NCBI RefSeq assembly: GCF_016862375.1
Contig: NZ_BOMV01000078.1
Span: 81,977-145,976, forward strand
Direction: 5' to 3'
Length of the DNA stretch: 64,000 nt
From: Paractinoplanes rishiriensis
Lineage (GTDB): Bacteria; Actinomycetota; Actinomycetes; Mycobacteriales; Micromonosporaceae
The position numbers were made by a program, and so were the translations under genes. Below, piece by piece: positions 51,291-60,011 of the stretch (its first letter is position 1; every line of letters begins with the position of its first letter). The notes under the pieces were generated by a model. The model saw only the letters and a program-made list of their open reading frames with translations, made no database searches and had not been told where the DNA came from.

Positions 51291-52532
51291 GTGACAACCG
51301 TGTTGAGACGGATCGCCGCGCTGGGCCGGCGGCGTGCCGGTTCCGATCACGGCGGCGTCGCGGCGATCCTGGCCGTACTGCTGTCCGGCGGCGTGGTCCT
51401 CGGCATGAGCGCACTGGTCATCGATCTCGGCCAGTTGTACGTCGAACGCGAGCAACTGCAGAGCGGAGCCGACGCCGCGTCGATGAAGGTCGCCCTGAAC
51501 TGCGCCAACAACAGCATCTCGTGCAGCTCCGCGCTCCAGTCGCCGGTCGCCGTCGCGTACGCCAAAAAGAATGCGAAGGACGGCCAGGCCGATGCGCAGA
51601 TCTGCCTGAGCGGGACCACCTGCCCGACCTGGAACACGGCCGTGACCTGCAAGCCGCTACGCACGCCCGCGCCCGGCCAGTCGATCGGCAACTGGGTCGA
51701 GGTGCGCACCACGACGGTCACCTCGACCGGGTCGACGCTGTTCCCGCCGACCTTCGCGGGGGCGCTGGCCGGCGGGAACTACAAGGGCAAGCAGGTCGGT
51801 ACGTGCGCCCGGGTCAACTGGGGCCCGCCGGCCGTGGACAAGGTCTTCGCGCTGGGCATCTCGATGTGCGACTGGAAGCGGATGACCTCGAACGGCAGCA
51901 CCTTCTACGGCCCGCTCGACACGCTGCTCAGCCAGGCCGGCCTCTACTCGATCCTCGGCCTCACCAAGCCGGCCGTCGGCGCCGACAGCGCCATCCCGCA
52001 GGCCGCGGCGCTGAACGCGCTCGGGCTGCCGATCCCGTCCTGCACCACACCGGTGATCGACCTCACCGAGCCACGCGGGTACGTGTGGCTGCACCACCCG
52101 GATCTCACCCCGCCGGACAGCAACTGCATGCTCAGCCTGAAGATCGGCGACAAGCCGCGCGGGTTCCTGCTCTCCGGGTTGACGATCGGGAACACCTGCG
52201 TGCAGAAGCTGGCCGCGGTGCGCGGCGGCCCGCCCATCCTGGTGCCGATCTTCGACGAGATCAGCCCGGCGCTGGTCTCGCTGGCGCCGGAATACCGCGT
52301 CGCCGGCTTCGCGCCGTTCGTGGTCACCGGCTACACCTCGCTCCTGCCGGGCGTGGTCGGCGCGGTGGGCAGCCTGCTGAGCGGCGGCCTGCTGCCGGCC
52401 GTGGCCAACATTCTCTGCGGCCTCTCCGCCTGCATCTACGGCTACTTCACCAGGACCCTGGTGCCGAAGGCGGCGCCGGTGTTCGGCACCGGCCCCAACT
52501 TCGGCGCCACGGTCATCGGGCGTACCGGCTAA
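51291..52532 (+). CDS. TadG/TadE-like protein (pilus-assembly Flp-type N-terminus)
   Basis: About 413 residues. A TadG-type N-terminal segment (RRRAGSDHGGVAAILAVLLSG followed by LGMSALVIDLGQLYVEREQLQSGADAASM) gives one membrane span, with the remainder outside the cell. The outer part has many Cys residues, likely disulfides, and late hydrophobic stretches. GTG at 51291 chosen; GTG at 51273 or 51300 are alternatives. No other tad/flp genes are nearby, so it is an orphan. The 3' end overlaps the convergent multicopper oxidase by 4 nt. Confidence 0.8.
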   Translation: MTTVLRRIAALGRRRAGSDHGGVAAILAVLLSGGVVLGMSALVIDLGQLYVEREQLQSGADAASMKVALNCANNSISCSSALQSPVAVAYAKKNAKDGQADAQICLSGTTCPTWNTAVTCKPLRTPAPGQSIGNWVEVRTTTVTSTGSTLFPPTFAGALAGGNYKGKQVGTCARVNWGPPAVDKVFALGISMCDWKRMTSNGSTFYGPLDTLLSQAGLYSILGLTKPAVGADSAIPQAAALNALGLPIPSCTTPVIDLTEPRGYVWLHHPDLTPPDSNCMLSLKIGDKPRGFLLSGLTIGNTCVQKLAAVRGGPPILVPIFDEISPALVSLAPEYRVAGFAPFVVTGYTSLLPGVVGAVGSLLSGGLLPAVANILCGLSACIYGYFTRTLVPKAAPVFGTGPNFGATVIGRTG

Positions 52533-54019
52533 CCGGTGTGGTCGTGGTGGGCACCCAGCGCGGGCTTGCCGCCCGGCTCGACCACCACGAACTGGCCCAT
52601 CATGCCCTCGTCCTCGTGCCGCAGCACGTGGCAGTGGAACATGTACGGCGTGCTGGGGTCGGCGAAGTCGGTGAACCGCATGATCACCGTGTAGCCCTCG
52701 TGCGGCGGCAGGAACACGGTGTCCTTCCAGCCGCTGAGCTGCGGCGGCACCGGCCCGCCGTCGGTGCGGCCGAGCACCTGGAACTGCACGTCGTGGATGT
52801 GGAAGCTGTGCGGGGTGGAGTGCCCGTTGCGGACCGTCCAGACCTCGGTGGTGTCCCGGGTGATCACCGCGTCGACCCGGTCGTGCGCCATCTTGCGGTC
52901 GTTGATCTTGCGGCTCGTGAAGGTCATCGAGCGCTTCTCGGCGGCCGTCGCGGGGTCCAGGCGCGGGGTGTCGACCAGCGTGGCCGGCACCTCCGCCGAC
53001 GGCCGCAGCGTCCCGGCGGCCCGCAACTCCAGCACGTCGAACCGGTCGCCGCCGCCGTGGAAGCGCCGCTCGGCGAAGTCGCCGTCCGGCATCGGCGGGT
53101 CGCTGCGCAGCACCACCCGCTCGCCCGGCCGCATCGCGACCAGCACCTCGGCGCGCTCACCCATCGACAGCGGGAGGTGGGTGACCTGGTACGGGCGATC
53201 GAGGAGCCCGCCGTCGGTGCCGACCAGCGTGAACGGGCGGCCGTCGGAGAGCGCGAAGTTGAAGAGGCGGGACGTCGACCCGTTGAGCAGGCGGAGCCGG
53301 ACCAGCTCGGTCGTGACCTCCAGGTACGGGTTCGGCGTGCCGTTGACCAGCAGGGTGTCGCCGAGGATGCCGATGTCACTGCCGAACCGGCCGTTCTCGT
53401 CGAACTGGCCGTCGCCGTCGAACTCCTTGTCCTGCACGATCACCGGTACGTCGTCGACGCCGTACTCGTGCGGCAGGCTCTTGACGTCGGTCGCCGGGTC
53501 GTCGATCAGGAACATGCCGGCCAGCCCGCGGTAGACCTGCCGCTCGGTGCTCTCGTGCGGGTGCGGGTGGTACCAGAGGGTGGCGGCCGGCTGGTCGATG
53601 CGCCACTGCGGGCTGAACGTGGCACCGGGCCGGATCGGCTGGTGCGGCCCGCCGTCCATCCGGGCCGGCAGGTGCATGCCGTGCCAGTGCACCGTGGTGT
53701 CCTCGCCGAGCCCGTTGGTGATGTTGACGACCACCCGCTCGCCACGCGTGGCCCGCAACGTCGGCCCGAGCAGCGCCCCGTTGTAACCCCAGGTGCCGGT
53801 CCGGCCGCCCCGCCCGAGATCGGACTGCCCGGCCTGGCTGCGCAGGTCGAAGACGCGCTGCCCGTCCTTGACCGTGGACGCGGCCAGCGGCGGCACCGCC
53901 AGTTGCCGGTCGAACGTCACCTGCCCGACCGTGTTGATCCCGGGCCGGGTGAACAACCAGACGATGGCCCCGATGCCGGAAACGACCAGCACCAGTCCAA
54001 AGATCAAGAACTTCCGCAT
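52529..54019 (-). CDS. Multicopper oxidase (CotA/CueO-like)
   Basis: 496 residues with an N-terminal membrane anchor or uncleaved signal (FLIFGLVLVVSGIGAIVWLF). Four copper motifs are complete: HWHGMH, WYHPHPHE, HSFHIHDVQF, and FHCHVLRHEDEGMM, giving T1 and T2/T3 sites. These enzymes oxidise phenols, bilirubin or Cu(I)/Mn(II) with O2 reduced to water at the cell surface. Start at the ATG at 54019. The HxlR regulator gene lies upstream on the same strand, 77 nt away. Confidence 0.93.
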   Translation of the reverse strand: MRKFLIFGLVLVVSGIGAIVWLFTRPGINTVGQVTFDRQLAVPPLAASTVKDGQRVFDLRSQAGQSDLGRGGRTGTWGYNGALLGPTLRATRGERVVVNITNGLGEDTTVHWHGMHLPARMDGGPHQPIRPGATFSPQWRIDQPAATLWYHPHPHESTERQVYRGLAGMFLIDDPATDVKSLPHEYGVDDVPVIVQDKEFDGDGQFDENGRFGSDIGILGDTLLVNGTPNPYLEVTTELVRLRLLNGSTSRLFNFALSDGRPFTLVGTDGGLLDRPYQVTHLPLSMGERAEVLVAMRPGERVVLRSDPPMPDGDFAERRFHGGGDRFDVLELRAAGTLRPSAEVPATLVDTPRLDPATAAEKRSMTFTSRKINDRKMAHDRVDAVITRDTTEVWTVRNGHSTPHSFHIHDVQFQVLGRTDGGPVPPQLSGWKDTVFLPPHEGYTVIMRFTDFADPSTPYMFHCHVLRHEDEGMMGQFVVVEPGGKPALGAHHDHTG

Positions 54020-54096
54020 GAGCCGAGGTTGCCGGTGCCGCCAGTTGCTTAGGAACAGCTGAGCGATCAAGCCGGGGAAAGCTCGGGGGCTCCGGG

Positions 54097-54759
54097 TCAG
54101 CCCCTCAGGGAAACCCCCGTACCCCGAGGGAGGTACGGGTTGAGCCGGCCCCACGCGGTCAGCTCCCGCATCAGCCACCGGGGCGCCCGCACGTCCAGCG
54201 CTCCGAGCCGCAACTCCCCCGCGTACCACCGGACCAGACTGGCCGTGTCGGCGGTTACTTCGCCGTCCTCGTCGAAGCCCGGCGACTGCGCACACACCTC
54301 GTTGCCGGTGCCGGACAGGACCAGCCAGAACCGACTGGGCGGCGGCCGACCGGTGATCACGAACAGGACCACGATCCGGTTACGCGGCAGCGTCTCCGGC
54401 CGGATCATCCGGGACAGCATCCACAGCGCCAGGTAGGGGTCCTGATCCTCCGGCCGGGCCGAGCGCCAGCGCGCACCCCAGGCGCCCAGTTCCAGGCAGA
54501 CCTCGGCGAGTTCGCGTCCGCTCGCGCTCAGGGCGTACCGGCCGGCCTCGTCGTGCTCCAGCACGCCCGCGCGTTCGAGGGTGCGCAGCCGCTGGGCGAG
54601 CACGCTGCGCGGCAGTCCCGGCGCGCCGTCCAGGATCTCGGTGAACCGGCCGCAGCCCAGGTACAGGTTGCGGATGATGATCGGCGTCCACCGCTCCGCG
54701 AAGATCTCGGCGGCCAGCGCGATCGGACAGTACTGCCCGTAGCCCCGCATGCCCGTCAC
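54097..54759 (-). CDS. HxlR-type winged-helix regulator with C-terminal SCP2-like domain
   Basis: 220 residues. HxlR HTH (about 8-95): YGQYCPIALAAEIFAERWTPII with the conserved Cys, then LPRSVLAQRLRTLERAGVLEH. The C-terminal ~110 residues (RIVVLFVITGRPPPSRFWLVLSG ... SLVRWYAGEL) resemble SCP2 sterol-carrier domains, probably for a hydrophobic ligand. It is divergent from the methyltransferase/hydrolase pair, 54 nt apart, its likely targets. Confidence 0.88.
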   Translation of the reverse strand: MTGMRGYGQYCPIALAAEIFAERWTPIIIRNLYLGCGRFTEILDGAPGLPRSVLAQRLRTLERAGVLEHDEAGRYALSASGRELAEVCLELGAWGARWRSARPEDQDPYLALWMLSRMIRPETLPRNRIVVLFVITGRPPPSRFWLVLSGTGNEVCAQSPGFDEDGEVTADTASLVRWYAGELRLGALDVRAPRWLMRELTAWGRLNPYLPRGTGVSLRG

Positions 54760-54813
54760 GCTAGTCCGTTATTCAAACTATCGGTCCCGAGTGTCCGGCG
54801 GTTGTCTGGGCCT

Positions 54814-55572
54814 ATGAGGTATCAACTGACGGCCTCGGAGGCCGAATTCTACGAAACCACGTTCGTGCCGGCTCTGTTCGCCGCTTGGGCTCAGCGTTTG
54901 ATTGATGCCGTACGCCCGCAGCCCGGTGAATCGGTGCTCGACGTCGCGTGCGGTACGGGTGCGGTGGCCCGCCTGGCATCCGAGCTGGCCGGTCCGGTGG
55001 TCGGCCTGGACCTGAACGAGTCGATGCTGGCGGTAGCCCGGAAGATCACGCCGTCGGTGCACTGGCAGCAGGGCGACGCGTGTGCCCTGCCGTTCCCGCC
55101 GGCGTCGTTCGACGTGGTGCTGTCCCAGGCGGCACTGATGTTCGTGGACGATCGCGTGCTGGCCCTGCGCGAGATGGGCCGGGTGTCGCGGGGCCGGATA
55201 GCGGTCCAGGTGCCGGGCCGGCTGTCGGCGAGCGCCGGCTACCGGCCGCTCGCCGAGGTGGTGGCCCGGCACGCCGACCCGGCCCTGCTGGGTGCGTACT
55301 TCGCGGTGGGTTCGCCGTCGGTTTTGCGCGGCTTGTTCGAGGATGCGGGCCTGACGGTCGACGACTTCGTGACGTGGACCGGTGCGACCAGGCTGGACTC
55401 GCTGGAGACGTTCCTGGCCGTGGAACTCCTGCCGGTGGCCGACCGGGTGTCTCCGGCCGTGCGGGAGCGCATCGTCGACGAGTGCCGGGTGGCGATGGCC
55501 CCCTTCGTGGACCCGAGCGGCGCGGTGGCGGCCCCGATCGAGGTCCATCTCGTGCTGGGCCACCGGTCATGA
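54814..55572 (+). CDS. Class I SAM-dependent methyltransferase
   Basis: 252 residues. Motif I VLDVACGTGAVARLA (about 43-57), acidic loop VVGLDLNESML, motif IV FDVVLSQAALMFVDD: a Methyltransf_11 Rossmann fold. The C-terminal part (AYFAVGSPSVLRGLFEDAGL) gives the substrate cap. Substrate unknown, presumably a small molecule. The stop overlaps the ATG of the alpha/beta hydrolase (ATGA), so the two act in one operon under the divergent HxlR-type regulator. Confidence 0.92.
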   Translation: MRYQLTASEAEFYETTFVPALFAAWAQRLIDAVRPQPGESVLDVACGTGAVARLASELAGPVVGLDLNESMLAVARKITPSVHWQQGDACALPFPPASFDVVLSQAALMFVDDRVLALREMGRVSRGRIAVQVPGRLSASAGYRPLAEVVARHADPALLGAYFAVGSPSVLRGLFEDAGLTVDDFVTWTGATRLDSLETFLAVELLPVADRVSPAVRERIVDECRVAMAPFVDPSGAVAAPIEVHLVLGHRS

Positions 55573-56285
55573 CCATCGACCTGGGCGTACCGGTGGTCTT
55601 CGTGCACGGTGGCCTTTGCCCCGACCTGTTCCACCCGCTGCTCACCGAGCCCGCCCTGGCCGACCGGCGTCTCATCCGCTACCACCGTGCCGGATACGCC
55701 GGCAGCCCGCATGTCGGCTTCTCGGTCGGCGCTCAGGCCGCCCACCTGGGCTCCCTGCTGCGCCACCGGGGAATCGACCGCGCGCACGTGGTCGGCCATT
55801 CGTCCGGCGCCTGTATCGCCCTGCAGTTCGCCCTGGATCAGCCGGATGCGGTGCGGTCCCTGGCCCTGCTGGAGACCGCGCTGCTGGCGGTGCCGAGCGG
55901 CCCGTTCGCCGCCGTCGCAATGCGCCAATTCCAGGCAGGCGAACGCGCGGCGGCCGTACGAACCTGGTGGACCGGCGTAGCCGGCGAGGACAGCACCCTG
56001 GGCGAGTCCGACGCGGACACCTTCTTCGGCCACGAGCTGCCCGCGGTCCGCGCCTGGTCGTTCGGCCCCGCGGAGGCGGCCCGCATCAGCCAGCCGGTGC
56101 TGGCGGTGCTGGGCGCCCGCAGCCACGAGGTGACGCCCGTCTTCAACCAGCGTCACGAGCTGCTGCTGAGCTGGCTCCCCCGGGCCGAGTCCCTGATCCT
56201 CCCCCACGCGACCCACCTGCTGCCGGCCCAGAACCCGGCCGGTTTGGCCGAGGGGTTGGCCCGCTTCTTCACCAAAATGCCCTGA
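55569..56285 (+). CDS. Alpha/beta hydrolase
   Basis: 238 residues, cytoplasmic. The oxyanion segment VVFVHGG, nucleophile elbow VVGHSSGAC (Ser near residue 80) and late catalytic His in LPHATHLLPAQNP are all present; the acid is probably the Glu in the GARSHEVTP loop. Typical esterase, lactonase or thioesterase size. It is coupled to the methyltransferase by a 4-nt overlap, suggesting joint modification of one small molecule. Confidence 0.9.
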   Translation: MTIDLGVPVVFVHGGLCPDLFHPLLTEPALADRRLIRYHRAGYAGSPHVGFSVGAQAAHLGSLLRHRGIDRAHVVGHSSGACIALQFALDQPDAVRSLALLETALLAVPSGPFAAVAMRQFQAGERAAAVRTWWTGVAGEDSTLGESDADTFFGHELPAVRAWSFGPAEAARISQPVLAVLGARSHEVTPVFNQRHELLLSWLPRAESLILPHATHLLPAQNPAGLAEGLARFFTKMP

Positions 56286-56358
56286 CCACCACCGCCTTAC
56301 TGCGTCCCGGACATGGTTGCACCCCGGCTCTCCTTCGGGCGCCGCGCCGGTAGCCCCG

Positions 56359-56372
56359 GGAAAGCGCTTGCC
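56359..56372. promoter_or_regulatory. LacI-type operator candidate upstream of PL1 pectate lyase
   Basis: GGAAAGCGCTTGCC with a perfect AAGCGCTT core, about 210 nt upstream of the lyase start. This form (AAGCGCTT core with flanking G/C) is typical of LacI-family repressors of actinobacterial polysaccharide genes. Confidence 0.65.
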
Positions 56373-56582
56373 ATACGATCGGCGAAATACTGCAAATAGA
56401 GGGACGTCAACGTCTCGGCCAAGCCGGGCAATAGTCACCAAACTACCGCCGACCGCCGAGTCGGCATTTCGCGATGCATCCGAATCAATGCAACAAAGCT
56501 GCAAATGGCGGCCATTGACTGATTTGCGGTGGCCTTCTTACGTTGGTGGAAAGGCACAGCCCCAACGCAGGGAGGCCCTACC

Positions 56583-58178
56583 GTGCGAAAATCCCGGGTC
56601 GTTTCGGCGGCGATTGTCGGCGCCGCAGTCACGGCACTGGTCGTGACGATCGGCGCCGCCGCCAACGCGGCCACGCTGTTCTCCGACGACTTCAACGACG
56701 GCAACGCGAGTGGCTGGAGCACCTCCGGCGGGACCTGGTCGGTGACCTCCGGCGCCTATACACAGTCGAGTTCCAGCGCCAGCGCCAAGGCTCAGGCCGG
56801 CTCGACCTCGTGGACCACCGCGACGGTTTCCGCCCGCGTACGTCCCGATGCTTTCGGCACCAACGGCTCGCGCGGCCTCGGGATCGCCGCGCGCGTGCAG
56901 AGCACCTCGAACTTCTACGCCCTCGTCGTCACCGGCACCGCCGTGCAGATCCGGGAGGGCGCGTCCTCGGTTCTCGCGTCGGCCTCGTTCACCGCCAGCG
57001 CCGGCACCACGTACACCCTCTCCTTGAGCGCGACCGGCAGCTCCCTGGTCGGCTCGATCAACGGCACCCAGGTCGTGTCCGCCTCGGACAGCTCGCTCAC
57101 ATCCGGGCGCGCCGGGCTGCTGGCCAACTACGTCCGCGGCACATTCGACGACGTCGTTACCACCGACGCGGCCGGACCGACGCCGACCACCACGCCGCCG
57201 ACGCCGCCGACGTCCGGCCCGACCACTCCGCCGCCCACGGACCCCACCCCCGGACCGACCGGACCGACCCCGCCGCCCGCGTCCGGCGTCATCGGCTGGG
57301 CCGCGATGGCCGGCGGCACCTCCGGCGGTGCGGGCGGCACCACGGTCACGGTGAGCAGCTGGGCCGACCTCCGCACCCAGGCGCAGGCTTCGGGCGCCCG
57401 GACCATCCTGGTCAGCGGCATGCTGAGCGGCTCCGGCACGATCGAGGTCACCGCGAACAAGACGATCCGCGGCGTCGGCTCCGGCTCCGGCGTCTCCGGC
57501 ACCACCCTCAACATCGAGGACATGACGCCGGCGAACGTGATCATCCAGAACCTGAACATCCGCGGCGTCCCCGGCGGCGACGCCATCCAGATCGAGAACG
57601 CCTCGCACATCTGGATCGACCACAACACCCTGTCCAGCACCATCGAGGACGACGTCGACTTCTACGACGGCATGATCGACATCACCCACGCGGGCGACTA
57701 CGTCACGGTCTCCTGGAACATCGTCCGCGACCATTGGAAGACGTCGCTGGTCGGCCATTCCGACGGCAATTCCGGCGAGGATGTGGGCCACCTGCGCGTG
57801 ACCTACCATCACAACTGGTTCGACCGCACCTTCGAGCGCAGCCCCCGCGTCCGCTTCGGCGAAACGGTCCACGTCTTCAACAACTACTACACCAACGTCA
57901 ACAACAACAGTGACTCGTACGCGATAGCGTCAACCATGAACGCGGGCGTACTGGTAGAAGGAAACGTCTTCGAAAACGTGCAACAGGCCTGCTGGTCCGC
58001 CAGCGGTTACGCCGATTCCGATCCCGGCCGCCTGGTGGCCAGAGACAATTCCCTGACAAACTCCGGCCCGTGCGAAACAAACGGCTCGGTGGCCGCGATC
58101 CCGTACGCCTACACCGCCCAGAGCAGCACAAACGTCAAGGCATCAGTGACCGCCGGAGCAGGAGCCGGCAAACTCTGA
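56583..58178 (+). CDS. Secreted PL1 pectate lyase with N-terminal LamG/CBM66-like domain
   Basis: 531 residues; GTG start after GGGAGG. Signal peptide (1-30, ANAA), a jelly-roll domain (about 32-200; FSDDFNDGNASGWSTSGGTW), a Pro/Thr linker (about 203-238) and a PL1 beta-helix (about 240-531). Family motifs are intact: WIDHNTL, MIDITHAGDYVTVSWN with DHWKTSLVG, and RSPRVRFGETVHVFNNYY with the catalytic Arg. It cleaves polygalacturonate extracellularly. It differs from the PL9 lyase at 33.8 kb in fold details and binding module, so the organism has two pectate-lyase routes. A hairpin terminator follows. Confidence 0.93.
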   Translation: MRKSRVVSAAIVGAAVTALVVTIGAAANAATLFSDDFNDGNASGWSTSGGTWSVTSGAYTQSSSSASAKAQAGSTSWTTATVSARVRPDAFGTNGSRGLGIAARVQSTSNFYALVVTGTAVQIREGASSVLASASFTASAGTTYTLSLSATGSSLVGSINGTQVVSASDSSLTSGRAGLLANYVRGTFDDVVTTDAAGPTPTTTPPTPPTSGPTTPPPTDPTPGPTGPTPPPASGVIGWAAMAGGTSGGAGGTTVTVSSWADLRTQAQASGARTILVSGMLSGSGTIEVTANKTIRGVGSGSGVSGTTLNIEDMTPANVIIQNLNIRGVPGGDAIQIENASHIWIDHNTLSSTIEDDVDFYDGMIDITHAGDYVTVSWNIVRDHWKTSLVGHSDGNSGEDVGHLRVTYHHNWFDRTFERSPRVRFGETVHVFNNYYTNVNNNSDSYAIASTMNAGVLVEGNVFENVQQACWSASGYADSDPGRLVARDNSLTNSGPCETNGSVAAIPYAYTAQSSTNVKASVTAGAGAGKL

Positions 58179-58185
58179 AAAGACC

Positions 58186-58224
58186 GCAGATGCAGGGCAT
58201 GACGCGCGCATGCCCTGCATCTGC
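58186..58224 (+). terminator. Strong hairpin after PL1 gene
   Basis: Perfect 16-bp stem (GCAGATGCAGGGCATG with its complement) and 7-nt loop, 7 nt after the stop codon; followed by a pyrimidine-rich stretch. Confidence 0.88.
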
Positions 58225-58257
58225 CATTTCCCCATCACCCTTCCTCATGCCTCACCC

Positions 58258-58323
58258 CGCCCTTCCCCTCAGCTCCCACCTCTCCTCACCCGCCCTCCCC
58301 CTCAGCTCCCACCTCCCCTCACC
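58258..58323. repeat. 33-nt tandem repeat, two copies, CT-rich
   Basis: Two adjacent 33-nt units starting CGCCCT and containing CCCTCAGCTCCCACCT, differing at three positions. They follow the PL1 terminator in non-coding DNA. Nothing else supported in 58225-58351. Confidence 0.75.
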
Positions 58324-58351
58324 CCGCCCCACCTCCGCCCTTCCTATCTCG

Positions 58352-58463
58352 CGATCTTGTCGAATTCCCGCCGCCCCACATTCCAAATTCGCCAAGATTG
58401 AACCGCCGGTAACCGATCTTGTCGAATTCCGTCATCCGCCCGACACGAATTCAACAAGATCGG
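58352..58463. repeat. Two consecutive inverted repeats built from CGATCTTGTCGAATTC
   Basis: First pair: 58352-58366 with 58386-58400 (two mismatches). Second pair: 17-nt arms at 58413-58429 and 58447-58463 with one mismatch and a 17-nt loop. All four arms are variants of CCGATCTTGTCGAATTC. The same 13-mer GCGATCTTGTCGA occurs inverted at about 28978. The element looks like a dispersed palindromic intergenic unit. Confidence 0.75.
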
Positions 58464-58582
58464 CCAATGGCGCAGCGGACCGCCGGGCCGCGTCAATGCC
58501 GCACCTCTCCCGACATGAAGTGGGCCAGATCACCGGCGGCGAAGCCAGCACTGGAGCCCGCAACGCAACAGACCACCCCATG

Positions 58583-58602
58583 ATGTGCGTGCTTACGCAC
58601 AT
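58583..58602. promoter_or_regulatory. MarR operator 1 (autoregulation)
   Basis: ATGTGCGT-GCTT-ACGCACAT, perfect 8-bp arms, 18 nt upstream of the MarR GTG start. Same half-site as the two operators before the YceI gene. Confidence 0.8.
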
Positions 58603-58620
58603 GCGCGGTAGTTTGGCGAT

Positions 58621-59073
58621 GTGAGCGAACCCGAGGACAAGATCGGCGCTTGGGCGGCGCTGCTGCGGACGCACGCGGCGGTTCTCCCCCGGCTGGAACG
58701 CGCACTACTGCGCACCGGCCTGCCGATCACCTGGTACGACGTGCTGCTCGTACTGAACGCGGCCCCCCACCGGCGGCTGCGGATGACCGAATTGGGCCAG
58801 CAGGCGGTGGTCAGCCGCGAACGGGTCAGCCGCGTGGTGACCGAGTTGGAGCGCGAGGGCCTGGTAGAACGTCAGTCCAACCCGGATGATCGCCGCTCCG
58901 CCTTCGCCGCCATCACTCCGGAGGGCCGCCGCCGTCTGCGAGCCGCCGCTCCCGTATACCTGGACGCCGTGGAGCAGCACTTCTCCGGCCACCTCAGCGA
59001 CGACGAGGCCAAGGTGATCGCGACGGCGCTATGGCGAGTCCTGGGCGCCGAAGAGACCCGCCGGAACCGCTGA
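58621..59073 (+). CDS. MarR-family transcriptional regulator
   Basis: 150 residues, GTG start. MarR winged helix: LLRTHAAVLPRLERALLRTG dimerisation helices, then MTELGQQAVVSRERVSRVVTELEREGLVERQSNPDDRRSAFAAITPEGRRRL with the DxRS wing. Three GTGCGT-type dyads, one at its own start and two before the YceI gene, identify its likely operon sites. It probably responds to a small phenolic or oxidant signal. The 59074-59240 stretch downstream holds imperfect copies of an accggccaggc-type sequence and no gene. Confidence 0.93.
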   Translation: MSEPEDKIGAWAALLRTHAAVLPRLERALLRTGLPITWYDVLLVLNAAPHRRLRMTELGQQAVVSRERVSRVVTELEREGLVERQSNPDDRRSAFAAITPEGRRRLRAAAPVYLDAVEQHFSGHLSDDEAKVIATALWRVLGAEETRRNR

Positions 59074-59249
59074 CCGGCCAGGGCAAAGGCCAGAGCCGCC
59101 GACCAGCCAAGTAAGGGCGGAGCCGCTGACCGGCCGGCCAGGCAACGGGGCGAAGCCGCCGACCGGCCAGGTAACAGGCGCGTCGGCCGCGCTGTGGGGT
59201 CCCGCTCTCGCAGCCACAGTCCGCGACACCACGCCCTCAGCTCACAATA

Positions 59250-59308
59250 TGTGCGTGCGCACACAGTTGACTTATCGTCTCCTGCGAGGCCAGAATGTGC
59301 GTACGCAC
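59250..59308 (+). promoter_or_regulatory. YceI promoter flanked by two MarR operators
   Basis: Operator 2: TGTGCG-TG-CGCACA (59250-59263). Operator 3: GTGCGTACGCAC, perfect palindrome (59297-59308). Between them lie TTGACT (59267-59272) and CAGAAT (59291-59296), spaced 18 nt, a plausible -35/-10. A repressor on both sites would clamp the promoter. Confidence 0.75.
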
Positions 59309-59364
59309 GCACTTGAAGCACGAACAGCCACAACCGCGGAAGCAGCCAAGAAGGAGCATCAACC

Positions 59365-59943
59365 ATGACCACCATCGACGCGCCGATCCGCCAGTACCAG
59401 GGCACCACCCTCCCCGCCCCCGGCGTCTGGGAGATCGATTCCGGGCACACCGAGGTCGCGTTCATCGGCCGGCATTTCATGCTCACCAAGGTCCGGGGCC
59501 GCTTCACCGGCATCACCGGCGCCATCACCGTCGCCGACGACCCGGCCGCCTCGACCATCGAGGTCGGCATCGACATGGCCAGCGTCGAGTCGGGGAACGC
59601 CACCCGCGACGAGCACCTGCGTTCGGCCGAACTGTTCGACGTCGCCGCCTATCCGACCGCCGCCTTCCGCAGCGCCGGCATCGTGTGGCAGGGCGCCGGC
59701 GGGACCGTCGACGGCGAGTTGACCATCCACGGCGTCACGCGGCGGGTGAGTCTCGAGGTGGAGTTCGAGGGGTATGCGCGCGATCCCTGGGGCGGGCACC
59801 GCGCCGTCGCCTCGGCGCGGACCCGGATCGACCGGGAGGACTTCGGGATCACCTGGAACATGGCGCTCGAGACCGGCGGACTGCTCGTCTCCAAGGAGAT
59901 CCAGATCGAGATCAACCTGGAGGCGGTACTGAAGGGCGCGTGA
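59365..59943 (+). CDS. YceI family protein (lipocalin-like)
   Basis: 192 residues without signal peptide, so cytoplasmic, unlike periplasmic E. coli YceI. Family hallmarks: WEIDSGHTEVAFIGRHFMLTKVRGRFTG, IDMASVESGNATRDEHLRSAELFDVAAYPTAAFRS, and a late DREDFGITWNMALETGGLLVSKEIQIEI. YceI proteins bind long isoprenoids such as polyprenols or quinones in a beta-barrel. The AAGGAG site is 14 nt upstream of the ATG. Expected to be induced when the upstream MarR repressor releases. Confidence 0.93.
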   Translation: MTTIDAPIRQYQGTTLPAPGVWEIDSGHTEVAFIGRHFMLTKVRGRFTGITGAITVADDPAASTIEVGIDMASVESGNATRDEHLRSAELFDVAAYPTAAFRSAGIVWQGAGGTVDGELTIHGVTRRVSLEVEFEGYARDPWGGHRAVASARTRIDREDFGITWNMALETGGLLVSKEIQIEINLEAVLKGA

Positions 59944-60011
59944 GAGACGACACGCCGGGGCACCGTATCTGGTATTGCGGCAACGGCGCCTCTCCCATAT
60001 ATGGTGTGCCC

